Source of the DNA: UBA9647 sp049522195
GTDB lineage: Bacteria > Bacteroidota > Ignavibacteria > UBA10030
NCBI GenBank assembly: GCA_049522195.1
Contig: JBEKOB010000067.1
Coordinates: 1 to 24,013 of the forward strand
Reading direction: 5' to 3'
Length of the DNA stretch: 24,013 nt
The notes under the pieces: model-generated
Database searches by the model: none
Seen by the model: the letters and a program-made list of their open reading frames with translations, nothing else
What the model was told of the DNA's origin: nothing
Made by a program: the position numbers and the translations under genes
Shown: piece by piece, positions 15,680 through 22,274 of the stretch
Layout: each line of letters opens with the position of its first letter
How positions within the stretch are numbered: the first letter of the stretch is position 1

Positions 15680-18091
15680 TCATTCATACTTCAGAGCATC
15701 CACGGGATTGGCGCGCACCGCTTTGATTGCTTGATAACTGATCGTCAAGATCGCGATGAGAAGAGCAACACTCCCTGCCAGGGCAAACACCCACCAGCCA
15801 ATCTCGACTCGATATGCGAAATCCTGAAGCCAACGATTCATCGCGAAATAGGCAATCGGCCAGGCGATGAGATTGGCAAGTAGAACTATGCCGACCAGCT
15901 CCTTCGTCAGGAGGACCGTAAGGCTCGAACCACTCGCTCCAAGAACCTTTCTGATGCCGAGTTCCTTCGTCCGCTGTTCCGCTGCATACATTGTCAGCCC
16001 CAAGAGTCCGAGGCAGGAAATGAGTATTCCGACCGAGGAAAGAATAGCAAACAACATTCCCTCTGCTTCATCGCGGCGGTAGTAGGTCTCGAGCTGCTGA
16101 TCCAGGAAATACGCTGTGAACGGCTGCCCGCCGCTGATCGCGGTCCACTGCTCATTAAGATCGCGCCTGATTTCGGGAATGTTCCCATGAACCTTAAGCA
16201 CAATCCTTGTCGGGTGACCGTGAGAAACCATGATCACCGTCGGAAGAATCGGAAGGTGAAGCGGCTCATAGTGGAAGTCATCTGTGACTCCAACGATTTT
16301 CATCGCCCGTTCCCCGAGGCCGAAGAACCCGGTGACCGTTCGTCCAACCGGCTGGCTGTAACCGAGAGCCTTCGCAGCAGCCTGGTTGATGATAACCGAA
16401 TATGTCGAATCGGACGCGATCTCGCGAGAAAAATATCTTCCTTCGCGCAGCTTAATGCCAATCATCGGAAGGAATTCAAAATCCGCCCAAAGCTGCCGGA
16501 ACATCATCAGCTTGCTCTTATCGCCTCCTTCGGCGCGGTATGCACCGCTATTAATGTCGTTGCCGGGAAGGTTCTGTGTATACGCCGCACCGAGGACGCC
16601 CGGCCTCTTGAGCATCAACTCCCGGAAGCTCTCAGTCTTGTTGCCGAGAAGCCATGTGTTGTCAATAACCAGCATCTGGTCTTTGTCGAAGCCAAGATCT
16701 TTGGACTGGACGTAGCGCAGCTGCCTGTAGATCACGATGGTTCCAACGATCAATATTATAGATATCGTGAACTGTGTCAGCACAAGTAATCCCCTAAGCC
16801 GACTGCTTCGCATGCCGCTCCGCATTTCACCTTTGAGGACCTTTACTGGCTGGAACGAGGAGAGCACGAACGCAGGATAGCTCCCTGCCATGAGTCCGAC
16901 GACAAGCACGAGCACCAAAGCCCCGCCCACGATTGCAGGCGCCCCCATTGCGCTGAAGGAGAGCTGTTTGCCGATGAATGCGCTCATCGAAGGGAGCAGT
17001 TGCTCGACGACCCCCATGCTCAGGATCATTGCAAAGAACGTCAGGAGGATTGCCTCACTCAGGAACAGGAGCACCAGTTGACTACGCTGCGAGCCGAGAA
17101 CCTTGCGCACACCGATTTCTTTGGCGCGATGAGCTGAGCGGGCCGTGTTGAGGTTCATGAAATTGATGCAGGCGATGACCAGGATAAGGACACCGATCAT
17201 GATGAACATGGTCACTGTAGAAATTGCCCCGGTAGGTTCAATTTCCTCGTCGAGGTGAGAATAGAGGTGGATGTCCGTCAGAGGCTGAAAACGATACCGA
17301 TAATGCATTCCTGTCGAGGCCAGATTTTTCCAGTCGGTACCGAACACCTGCATCAGCAGGGGGCGAACGTGCTCTTCCACAACGGAGTGGAACGCACTCT
17401 CTGCCTGTCTGGCCGGGACGCCTGACTTAAGGAGGACATAGGTGTACCAGCTGTTCCCGATCCAATATCCTTCATCATCAATTGGGCGCGGCCACGAAGA
17501 GACCAACGAATTGAAATGCCAGTGAGAAGCTGAGGGGAGCGGCTTTACCACTCCACACACCATATAGGGGACGTTTCCGTCCATGATCAGTGTCTTGCCA
17601 AGCGCCGGTGTGTCGCCGAAGTACTTCCGCGCCATCAGATCCGTTATGACGATGGTGCTCGGTTGCGTCAGAAAAGAGCTTTCATCCCCCTCAACGACGG
17701 AAAAGCTGAATATCCGGAAGAGTGACGAATCGGCGAGGTAGAGGCGATATTCGGTAAACGAGCGGTCTCCAAAACGCATCGAATGATCACCGACGACGCG
17801 GATCCTCGTTGCCTCCTCCACTCCGGGCACAGTTTCTCTCAAGCTCCGGCTCAAAGGCCCACTGCTTTTGGCAGTGAGGAACAACTTCTCGCCGACTTGC
17901 GCATCGAGTGTCAGCCGGTAAATGCGACCGGCGTGTTCATTGAATCTGTCAAACGAGAACTCATCCCAGACAAGAAAGGAAATCAGCACGAAACAGCTCA
18001 TTCCAATCGCCAATCCGATGATGTTGATGAGCGAGTAACCTTTGCGCTTGAGTATATTTCTGAGCGCGATCTTGAAATAGTTCGAAATCAT
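15680..18091 (-). CDS. FtsX/MacB-type ABC transporter permease, double-length (P7)
   Basis: An inner-membrane permease of 803 residues, first of the seven after the ATPase gene. The open frame continues 22 codons upstream into the octamer array. I place the start at ATG 18089-18091, giving MISNYFKIALRNILKRK with GAGGAT just upstream. TM1 is at about 20-42. The first FtsX half carries AKEIGVRKVLGSQR (about 322-335) and the second TKELGIRKVLGAS (about 707-719). The first periplasmic domain ends with FQPLTDIHLYSHLDEE. The C terminus is ANPVDALKYE, the only member with D and K in this tail. Being next to the ATPase gene, it may be the founding permease, but the sequence does not prove that. The substrate is unknown. 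Confidence 0.93.
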   Translation of the reverse strand: MISNYFKIALRNILKRKGYSLINIIGLAIGMSCFVLISFLVWDEFSFDRFNEHAGRIYRLTLDAQVGEKLFLTAKSSGPLSRSLRETVPGVEEATRIRVVGDHSMRFGDRSFTEYRLYLADSSLFRIFSFSVVEGDESSFLTQPSTIVITDLMARKYFGDTPALGKTLIMDGNVPYMVCGVVKPLPSASHWHFNSLVSSWPRPIDDEGYWIGNSWYTYVLLKSGVPARQAESAFHSVVEEHVRPLLMQVFGTDWKNLASTGMHYRYRFQPLTDIHLYSHLDEEIEPTGAISTVTMFIMIGVLILVIACINFMNLNTARSAHRAKEIGVRKVLGSQRSQLVLLFLSEAILLTFFAMILSMGVVEQLLPSMSAFIGKQLSFSAMGAPAIVGGALVLVLVVGLMAGSYPAFVLSSFQPVKVLKGEMRSGMRSSRLRGLLVLTQFTISIILIVGTIVIYRQLRYVQSKDLGFDKDQMLVIDNTWLLGNKTESFRELMLKRPGVLGAAYTQNLPGNDINSGAYRAEGGDKSKLMMFRQLWADFEFLPMIGIKLREGRYFSREIASDSTYSVIINQAAAKALGYSQPVGRTVTGFFGLGERAMKIVGVTDDFHYEPLHLPILPTVIMVSHGHPTRIVLKVHGNIPEIRRDLNEQWTAISGGQPFTAYFLDQQLETYYRRDEAEGMLFAILSSVGILISCLGLLGLTMYAAEQRTKELGIRKVLGASGSSLTVLLTKELVGIVLLANLIAWPIAYFAMNRWLQDFAYRVEIGWWVFALAGSVALLIAILTISYQAIKAVRANPVDALKYE

Positions 18092-18111
18092 GGATCCTCT
18101 AATAGCTCCTG

Positions 18112-18175
18112 GATGATCAAATCTCCCGTTGGCTAGATCGCCTGATGACCAGATCACCCGATGGTCCGATTCCCT
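18112..18175. repeat. Octamer array between the ABC ATPase and P7 genes
   Basis: Eight consecutive 8-bp units without a slip, including GATGATCA, GATCGCCT, GATGACCA, GATCACCC and GATGGTCC. They fill most of the 87-bp spacer, from about 20 bp upstream of the P7 start to four bases before the ATPase stop. Several units are identical or nearly so to those at 13093-13148, so these two arrays share an origin. Confidence 0.85.
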
Positions 18176-18178
18176 CCC

Positions 18179-18868
18179 TCACACGTGGAATTGCTCTTTG
18201 ATGTTTTCCGTCACCACGTGACCGTCGAAGAGATTGATCGTGCGATGGCTGTATTCAGCATCATGCGTGGAGTGCGTGACCATCACGATCGTCGTCCCGG
18301 TTTCATTCAACTCGGTAAGGAGCTTCATAACCTCACTACCGTGGGCAGAATCAAGGTTTCCTGTCGGTTCGTCTGCGAGGATAAGCTTCGGCTTGGCAAC
18401 GATTGCCCTGGCAACGGCAACGCGCTGTTGCTGACCGCCCGAAAGCTGTTGAGGAAAATGGTTTTTGCGATGCATGACCTGCATGTGTTCAAGAACCTCG
18501 TTGACTCTTTTTTCACGTTCCGGCGCTACGACCCCAAGATAGAAGAGCGGAAGTTCGACGTTTTCATAAACCGTGAGCTCGTCAATCAAATTGAAACTCT
18601 GGAACACAAATCCGATGTTCGCCTTCCTCATATTCGCCCGCTGGCGTTCTGTGAACTTCGAGACTTCCTGCCCCAGGAAATAATACTCCCCATCGGTGGG
18701 ATTGTCCAACAATCCGAGGATGTTCAGGAGTGTCGACTTGCCGCATCCCGACGGTCCCATGATCGCCACATACTCTCCTTCTTTGATCTCGACGTTGACG
18801 TTGTTCAACGCGGTGGTTTCCACCTCATCGGTGGTGTACGTTCTTTTGAGGCCATTGGTTTTGATCAT
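18179..18868 (-). CDS. ABC transporter ATP-binding protein, MacB/LolD type
   Basis: A cytoplasmic ATPase of 229 residues, the normal length for the stand-alone MacB/LolD/FtsE-like family (3.A.1.122 and relatives). All motifs are present: Walker A GPSGCGKST (38-46), Q-loop Q90 in FVFQSFNL, signature LSGGQQQR (142-149), Walker B LILADE (162-167), D-loop NLDS (171-174) and switch His199. The start at 18866-18868 has a strong AAGGAGAG upstream. It is the only ATPase in the window. By family logic it should dimerise under an FtsX-type permease and drive force transmission rather than classical substrate flipping. It probably serves all seven permeases encoded downstream, although ATPases elsewhere in the genome could contribute. 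Confidence 0.96.
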   Translation of the reverse strand: MIKTNGLKRTYTTDEVETTALNNVNVEIKEGEYVAIMGPSGCGKSTLLNILGLLDNPTDGEYYFLGQEVSKFTERQRANMRKANIGFVFQSFNLIDELTVYENVELPLFYLGVVAPEREKRVNEVLEHMQVMHRKNHFPQQLSGGQQQRVAVARAIVAKPKLILADEPTGNLDSAHGSEVMKLLTELNETGTTIVMVTHSTHDAEYSHRTINLFDGHVVTENIKEQFHV

Positions 18869-18908
18869 TCGTCTCTCCTTAGTGTGTGCTCACAACTACT
18901 CTATGTTC

Positions 18909-19262
18909 CTATGTCTTGTTTTCTGCAATGCACCACCGCACTCCCTTGAGTTGCCGCTGCAGGCGATGCGAAGTGGAGTTTGTCAGTGCTTGTCGTTCGG
19001 AGGCACGATGCAATGCACTATCCAACCGATCGACGGATTCCAGAGCTTTCTTAAGAAATGTGCTATCACCGCTCCCTTCGTATCCCTTCGCCAGATTATC
19101 AAGGATCGAAACTGAAAGATGGTCGATTTCCAAAGCCAGGCCCCTATGCTCAGCGAGCTGCGACAAAGGCTTTGTCATATCCAGGACCGAACAAACGGCA
19201 AATCGCGCCCTCTTCCAGCTCTCATAATCCCTGTAATCCACCACAACGATTTCCCCGATCAT
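18909..19262 (-). CDS. S23-like four-helix-bundle protein
   Basis: A small soluble protein of 117 residues with no signal peptide or membrane segment. It resembles the four-helix-bundle proteins related to the 23S rRNA intervening-sequence (S23) family. The recognisable parts are Y-x-x-W-x-x-A near the N terminus (DYESWKRAR, about 12-20), the hallmark stretch L-x-x-x-SILDNLAKGYEGS (about 49-66; typically S-I-P-x-N-I-A-E-G), and a following helix with L..ALESVDRLDSAL. The family consensus is degraded here (LAKG instead of IAEG). It lies 17 bp after the adaptor stop and 40 bp before the ATPase start, so it should be cotranscribed with them. No clear Shine-Dalgarno precedes ATG 19260-19262, so its translation may depend on coupling. 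Its role in an export operon is unknown. Confidence 0.75.
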   Translation of the reverse strand: MIGEIVVVDYRDYESWKRARFAVCSVLDMTKPLSQLAEHRGLALEIDHLSVSILDNLAKGYEGSGDSTFLKKALESVDRLDSALHRASERQALTNSTSHRLQRQLKGVRWCIAENKT

Positions 19263-19279
19263 GCGCTGATTATTCTTCG

Positions 19280-20596
19280 TTATCTTTTTAGAACCAACCT
19301 GTCGATGTCGCCGAAATTGTCATACGTCGAAGTGATCACCTGCTCCCCGGGCACAAGCCCCTCCAGTACTTCAAAGACCTGTGGATTCTGGCGACCGAGT
19401 TTGATATTCCTTTTCACCGCGAAATTTCCCGACTTGTCCACGACATAGACCCACTGACCGCCCGTTTTCTGGTAGAACCCTCCTCTTGGGACGAGGAGCG
19501 CTTCTGAAAGATCGCCAAGCTCCAGTCGGACCTGCAGGGTCTGACCGCGGCGAATGCCTTGCGGTATAGCCCCATCGAATATCATGTCGACTTCGAATCT
19601 TCCGTCCTTCACTTCGGGGTAGACTTTTGTGATCTTGAGGCGATACGTTGCACCCGTCAGATCGAAATCTCCACTTTGTCCCACATTGATCCGTGCGATG
19701 TAGAATTCGTCGATGGCTGCGCGCACCTTGAAGTTGTTCAATACATCGATCTGGCCAATCCGCTGCCCTGGAGACTTTGATTCACCGATCTCTGCATTCA
19801 GCGATGTCAACTGACCGGCAACGGGCGCACGGACAACGAGATTCTCTAGATTGTGCTTTGTCATTTCCAGATTCGCCTGAAGTCTTGTGACCGATCCATC
19901 GAGCTGGGACAACTGGTTGACGCGCATCAGGGAATCCTGATGGAAGTTCTCCCGTGCGAGTGCTCGCCGTCTGATCCATGATTCGTACTCGTACTTTGAC
20001 AGGAGATAATCGTGTTCGGGGATAAGCTTCTTGAGAACAAGTGCGGAATCGCGACGGTACGCGAGCTCCGTCCGGTCAACCTGGTATTCTGCGTCGGCAA
20101 GCACGGACTTAACGGCAATCGTGTTCTGCTCGATCGTGAGCCGCCTGTTCTGCGCGTCGTTGATCTCCTGATACGAGAGCGCTTCACGGTACATCACATC
20201 GAGCTGGAGAGTCGTATTCGCGAGCTTCAGGATCGGATCTCCCTTTTTCACGAACGACCCGGCTTCTATGTATCGTTTCTCCACCCTTCCGCCTTCGATC
20301 GCATCCAGGAAGAAAGTCTCAATGGGAAGGATCGTGCCGTTCACCGGCGTGTATTCGCGGAACGGAGCCTTGCTGACCGTTGAAATCGTGATCTTGTCCG
20401 CCTCTACATTCAGTCTCGATCCTCTGTCAGTCATGACGAAGCTGTAGATGATAAGAAGCAGAAGAAACGAACCGCCTGCTATGTAGACGATCCGCCTTGG
20501 TGTCCAGAACTGCTTCTCGATCTTTCGATCCATCCCGGACTGGCTGATATCGACTCCTGGTTTCTTTTGAGGTTCTTGTGTCGCTTGCTCGCCCAT
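19280..20596 (-). CDS. Periplasmic adaptor (membrane-fusion) protein, HlyD/RND-MFP family
   Basis: A protein of 438 residues anchored in the inner membrane by one N-terminal helix (about 36-54, rich in L/I/Y), with the remainder periplasmic. Then come a beta segment, the first half of a lipoyl-like domain (GGRVEKRYIEAGSFVKKGD, about 93-112), a long alpha-helical hairpin (about 130-255), the second lipoyl half (VVRAPVAGQLTSL, about 260-272), a beta-barrel domain and a C-terminal membrane-proximal domain (LVPGEQVI near the end). Such proteins bridge an inner-membrane ABC permease and an outer-membrane channel. The frame is open 30 codons further upstream; ATG 20594-20596 is chosen for its AAGG and because the extension has no family features. 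First gene of the operon. No TolC-like partner is in the window. Confidence 0.93.
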   Translation of the reverse strand: MGEQATQEPQKKPGVDISQSGMDRKIEKQFWTPRRIVYIAGGSFLLLLIIYSFVMTDRGSRLNVEADKITISTVSKAPFREYTPVNGTILPIETFFLDAIEGGRVEKRYIEAGSFVKKGDPILKLANTTLQLDVMYREALSYQEINDAQNRRLTIEQNTIAVKSVLADAEYQVDRTELAYRRDSALVLKKLIPEHDYLLSKYEYESWIRRRALARENFHQDSLMRVNQLSQLDGSVTRLQANLEMTKHNLENLVVRAPVAGQLTSLNAEIGESKSPGQRIGQIDVLNNFKVRAAIDEFYIARINVGQSGDFDLTGATYRLKITKVYPEVKDGRFEVDMIFDGAIPQGIRRGQTLQVRLELGDLSEALLVPRGGFYQKTGGQWVYVVDKSGNFAVKRNIKLGRQNPQVFEVLEGLVPGEQVITSTYDNFGDIDRLVLKR

Positions 20597-20689
20597 AGTG
20601 CCTTGACTCTCACAATATTCTGGGGAAAGACCCCCCGCGGAGGATCCACGGATTATCCAATTAAATACAACTTCCAGGCCAGCCAAATC

Positions 20690-20710
20690 CCTCGAAAACG
20701 CTCGAAAAAC
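20690..20710. repeat. Short direct repeat in the adaptor leader
   Basis: CTCGAAAACG at 20691-20700 is followed at once by CTCGAAAAAC. The two 10-bp units match at eight positions. They lie between the adaptor start and the 20752-20769 palindrome. A regulatory role is possible but not supported by anything else. Confidence 0.3.
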
Positions 20711-20751
20711 CGGGCAACCCTTTGCTTATGCGTCCGTATTCATTACATTGA

Positions 20752-20769
20752 GTGTCCGGATTCGGACAC
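20752..20769. promoter_or_regulatory. Perfect 7-4-7 palindrome, likely regulator-binding site
   Basis: GTGTCCG and CGGACAC flank GATT in the divergent region between the adaptor and response-regulator genes. The size and symmetry suit a dimeric Fis-type helix-turn-helix such as the one at the C terminus of the adjacent regulator. Its centre lies about 93 bp upstream of the start site predicted from the plus-strand sigma-54 element, a usual distance for a bacterial enhancer-binding protein. Binding by this regulator is inference. Confidence 0.65.
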
Positions 20770-20805
20770 CCCGTTCCGGCGTGCCCTCGGAAACAGGCGG
20801 AATCC

Positions 20806-20820
20806 GCAAGATCTGCACCC
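20806..20820 (-). promoter_or_regulatory. Possible sigma-54 promoter toward the adaptor operon
   Basis: On the minus strand this reads GGGTGCAGATCTTGC: GG, ten bases, GC, with a perfect TTGC -12 box but a poor -24 box (GGGTGC against TGGCAC). It would give a leader of about 200 nt and would place the palindrome downstream of the start site, which is unusual. Treat it as a weak candidate. Confidence 0.3.
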
Positions 20821-20827
20821 TCCCTTT

Positions 20828-20843
20828 CGGCACAATATTGGCA
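20828..20843 (+). promoter_or_regulatory. Probable sigma-54 promoter of the regulator-kinase pair
   Basis: CGGCACAATATTGGCA contains GG at 20829-20830 and GC at 20841-20842, ten bases apart. The -24 box matches TGGCAC at five of six positions, and the -12 box is TGGC against TTGC. Transcription would start near 20854, about 44 bp before the regulator ATG, with the palindrome correctly placed upstream. Autoregulation by the encoded sigma-54 activator would follow. Confidence 0.5.
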
Positions 20844-20897
20844 TCTACGTGTGGACTGCTACCAATTCGGGAAGATCGCAGGCCGAGGTCCAATGCG

Positions 20898-22274
20898 ATG
20901 AATGACAAACTGGGTAAAATACTCGTCGTCGACGACGACAAAGATGTTCTCCTAGCTGCGGCCCTCTTCCTCAAGCAGCACACCCAACGGGTACGGACGG
21001 AGTCGAAGCCCGCACTCATCCCATCACTCATGAAAGAGGAGAATTTCGATGTCATCCTCCTCGATATGAACTTCACACGTGACGTCAGCAGCGGACAGGA
21101 GGGTTTCTTCTGGCTGGACAAGATTCTTGAGCTCGACCCGCTTGCGGTCGTTATCCTGATCACCGCATATGGAGATGTCGAGCTTGCGGTCCGTGCCATC
21201 AAAGCAGGCGCTACCGATTTTGTCCTCAAGCCGTGGCAGAACGAAAAACTCCTCGCCACGCTCTCGGCTGCAATGTCCATCCGCCAATCCCGTGATAAAG
21301 TCGAGATGCTGCTGTCACGCCAACAACAGCTCGGTGCAGATCTCGATCACCATTTCCAGGGATTTGTCGGGAACTCACCGCGCATGCGTCAGGTATTTAC
21401 TACCATTCAAAAAGTTGCCAAGACTGACGCGAATGTGCTCATCCTCGGTGAGAATGGAACCGGAAAGGAGCTCGTTGCACGAGAGCTTCACCGACAATCG
21501 CAACGATCGGAGAATGCCTTCATCACCGTCGACATGGGTGCGTTGACGGCTGGGCTCTTTGAGAGCGAACTGTTCGGTCACGTGAAGGGGTCTTTCACCG
21601 ACGCCCGGGAGGATCGCGCCGGCCGTTTCGAAACTGCCTCGGGCGGGACTCTCTTCCTCGATGAGATCGGCAACCTGCCTTTAGCGCTGCAGGCAAAGCT
21701 TCTCGCGGTGTTGCAGAACCACGAAGTTACGCGTATCGGCTCGAATAAGGCGAGACAAATCGACATACGGGTCATCTCAGCGACCAATATGCCGATCCAT
21801 GAGATGGTGAAAGAGAAACGGTTCCGGCAGGATCTTCTCTATCGCATCAACACCGTCGAAATTCACCTGCCGCCGCTGCGAGAGCGAACGAACGATATAC
21901 CGCTTCTCGTCAACCATTTCATCTCCCAGTACTCGATACGGTATCACAAGCCGAAACTCCTTGTCCCCCCATCTACTATGAACAGACTCGAGCTCTATCA
22001 CTGGCCCGGGAATGTCCGGGAGCTCGAACATGCCGTCGAACGCGCAATCATCCTGACTGAGGACGACATCCTGCAGCCGCAAGATTTTTTCCTCACCGAC
22101 ACCGAAGACTCAAAGGATTCCCCGGTCAAAGATGCGTTCAAGCTGAACGAGGTCGAGAAGTCGGTCATTCAGAAAGCACTCAGCAAGCATGGGGGGAATA
22201 TCACGCAGACCGCAAGAGAACTTGGACTGACGCGCACCGCCTTGTATCGACGTCTTGAGAAATATGGCCTCTAG
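20898..22274 (+). CDS. Sigma-54-dependent response regulator, NtrC family
   Basis: A cytoplasmic transcription activator of 458 residues. The receiver domain (about 6-120) has acidic residues D12-D14, phosphoacceptor D56 in VILLDM, T89 and K111. The AAA+ domain (about 157-395) has Walker A GENGTGKE (184-191) and Walker B LFLDEI (252-257). The sigma-54 contact loop reads GSFTDA (231-236) in place of GAFTGA. A Fis-type helix-turn-helix occupies the C terminus (about 430-458, NITQTARELGLTRTALYRRL). The open frame begins at 20748, but the first ATG that gives a proper receiver N terminus (MNDKLGKILVVDDD) is 20898, with GAGG about 10 bases upstream. It overlaps the kinase gene by 11 bp and is divergent from the export operon, which it probably regulates. 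Confidence 0.94.
   Translation: MNDKLGKILVVDDDKDVLLAAALFLKQHTQRVRTESKPALIPSLMKEENFDVILLDMNFTRDVSSGQEGFFWLDKILELDPLAVVILITAYGDVELAVRAIKAGATDFVLKPWQNEKLLATLSAAMSIRQSRDKVEMLLSRQQQLGADLDHHFQGFVGNSPRMRQVFTTIQKVAKTDANVLILGENGTGKELVARELHRQSQRSENAFITVDMGALTAGLFESELFGHVKGSFTDAREDRAGRFETASGGTLFLDEIGNLPLALQAKLLAVLQNHEVTRIGSNKARQIDIRVISATNMPIHEMVKEKRFRQDLLYRINTVEIHLPPLRERTNDIPLLVNHFISQYSIRYHKPKLLVPPSTMNRLELYHWPGNVRELEHAVERAIILTEDDILQPQDFFLTDTEDSKDSPVKDAFKLNEVEKSVIQKALSKHGGNITQTARELGLTRTALYRRLEKYGL

Noticed and set aside
16187..16789. A 200-codon plus-strand open frame
   Set aside because: It lies wholly inside the P7 permease gene on the opposite strand and has no family signature.
180..18091. Insertion sequence as the cause of the permease repetition
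   Set aside because: No transposase, terminal inverted repeats or target duplications are visible in the spacers. Homologous duplication between permeases or spacers explains the pattern better.
180..18868. Gene symbols such as macB or lolD for the permeases and ATPase
   Set aside because: The permeases lack the fused ATPase of MacB and are double-length, and the ATPase could equally belong to other members of its subfamily. A symbol would suggest more than the sequence supports.
18161..18949. A 262-codon plus-strand open frame
   Set aside because: It is antisense to the ABC ATPase and the end of the small four-helix gene, which have full family motifs. It shows no motif itself.
20622..20634. 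GGGG-AAAGA-CCCC stem just upstream of the adaptor gene as a terminator or riboswitch
   Set aside because: The stem is only four pairs long with no U-run and no supporting conserved structure.
20748..20897. Upstream extension of the response-regulator frame by 50 codons
   Set aside because: It would start inside the palindrome and run through the sigma-54 element. The peptide has no receiver-like features, whereas ATG 20898 gives a normal receiver N terminus.
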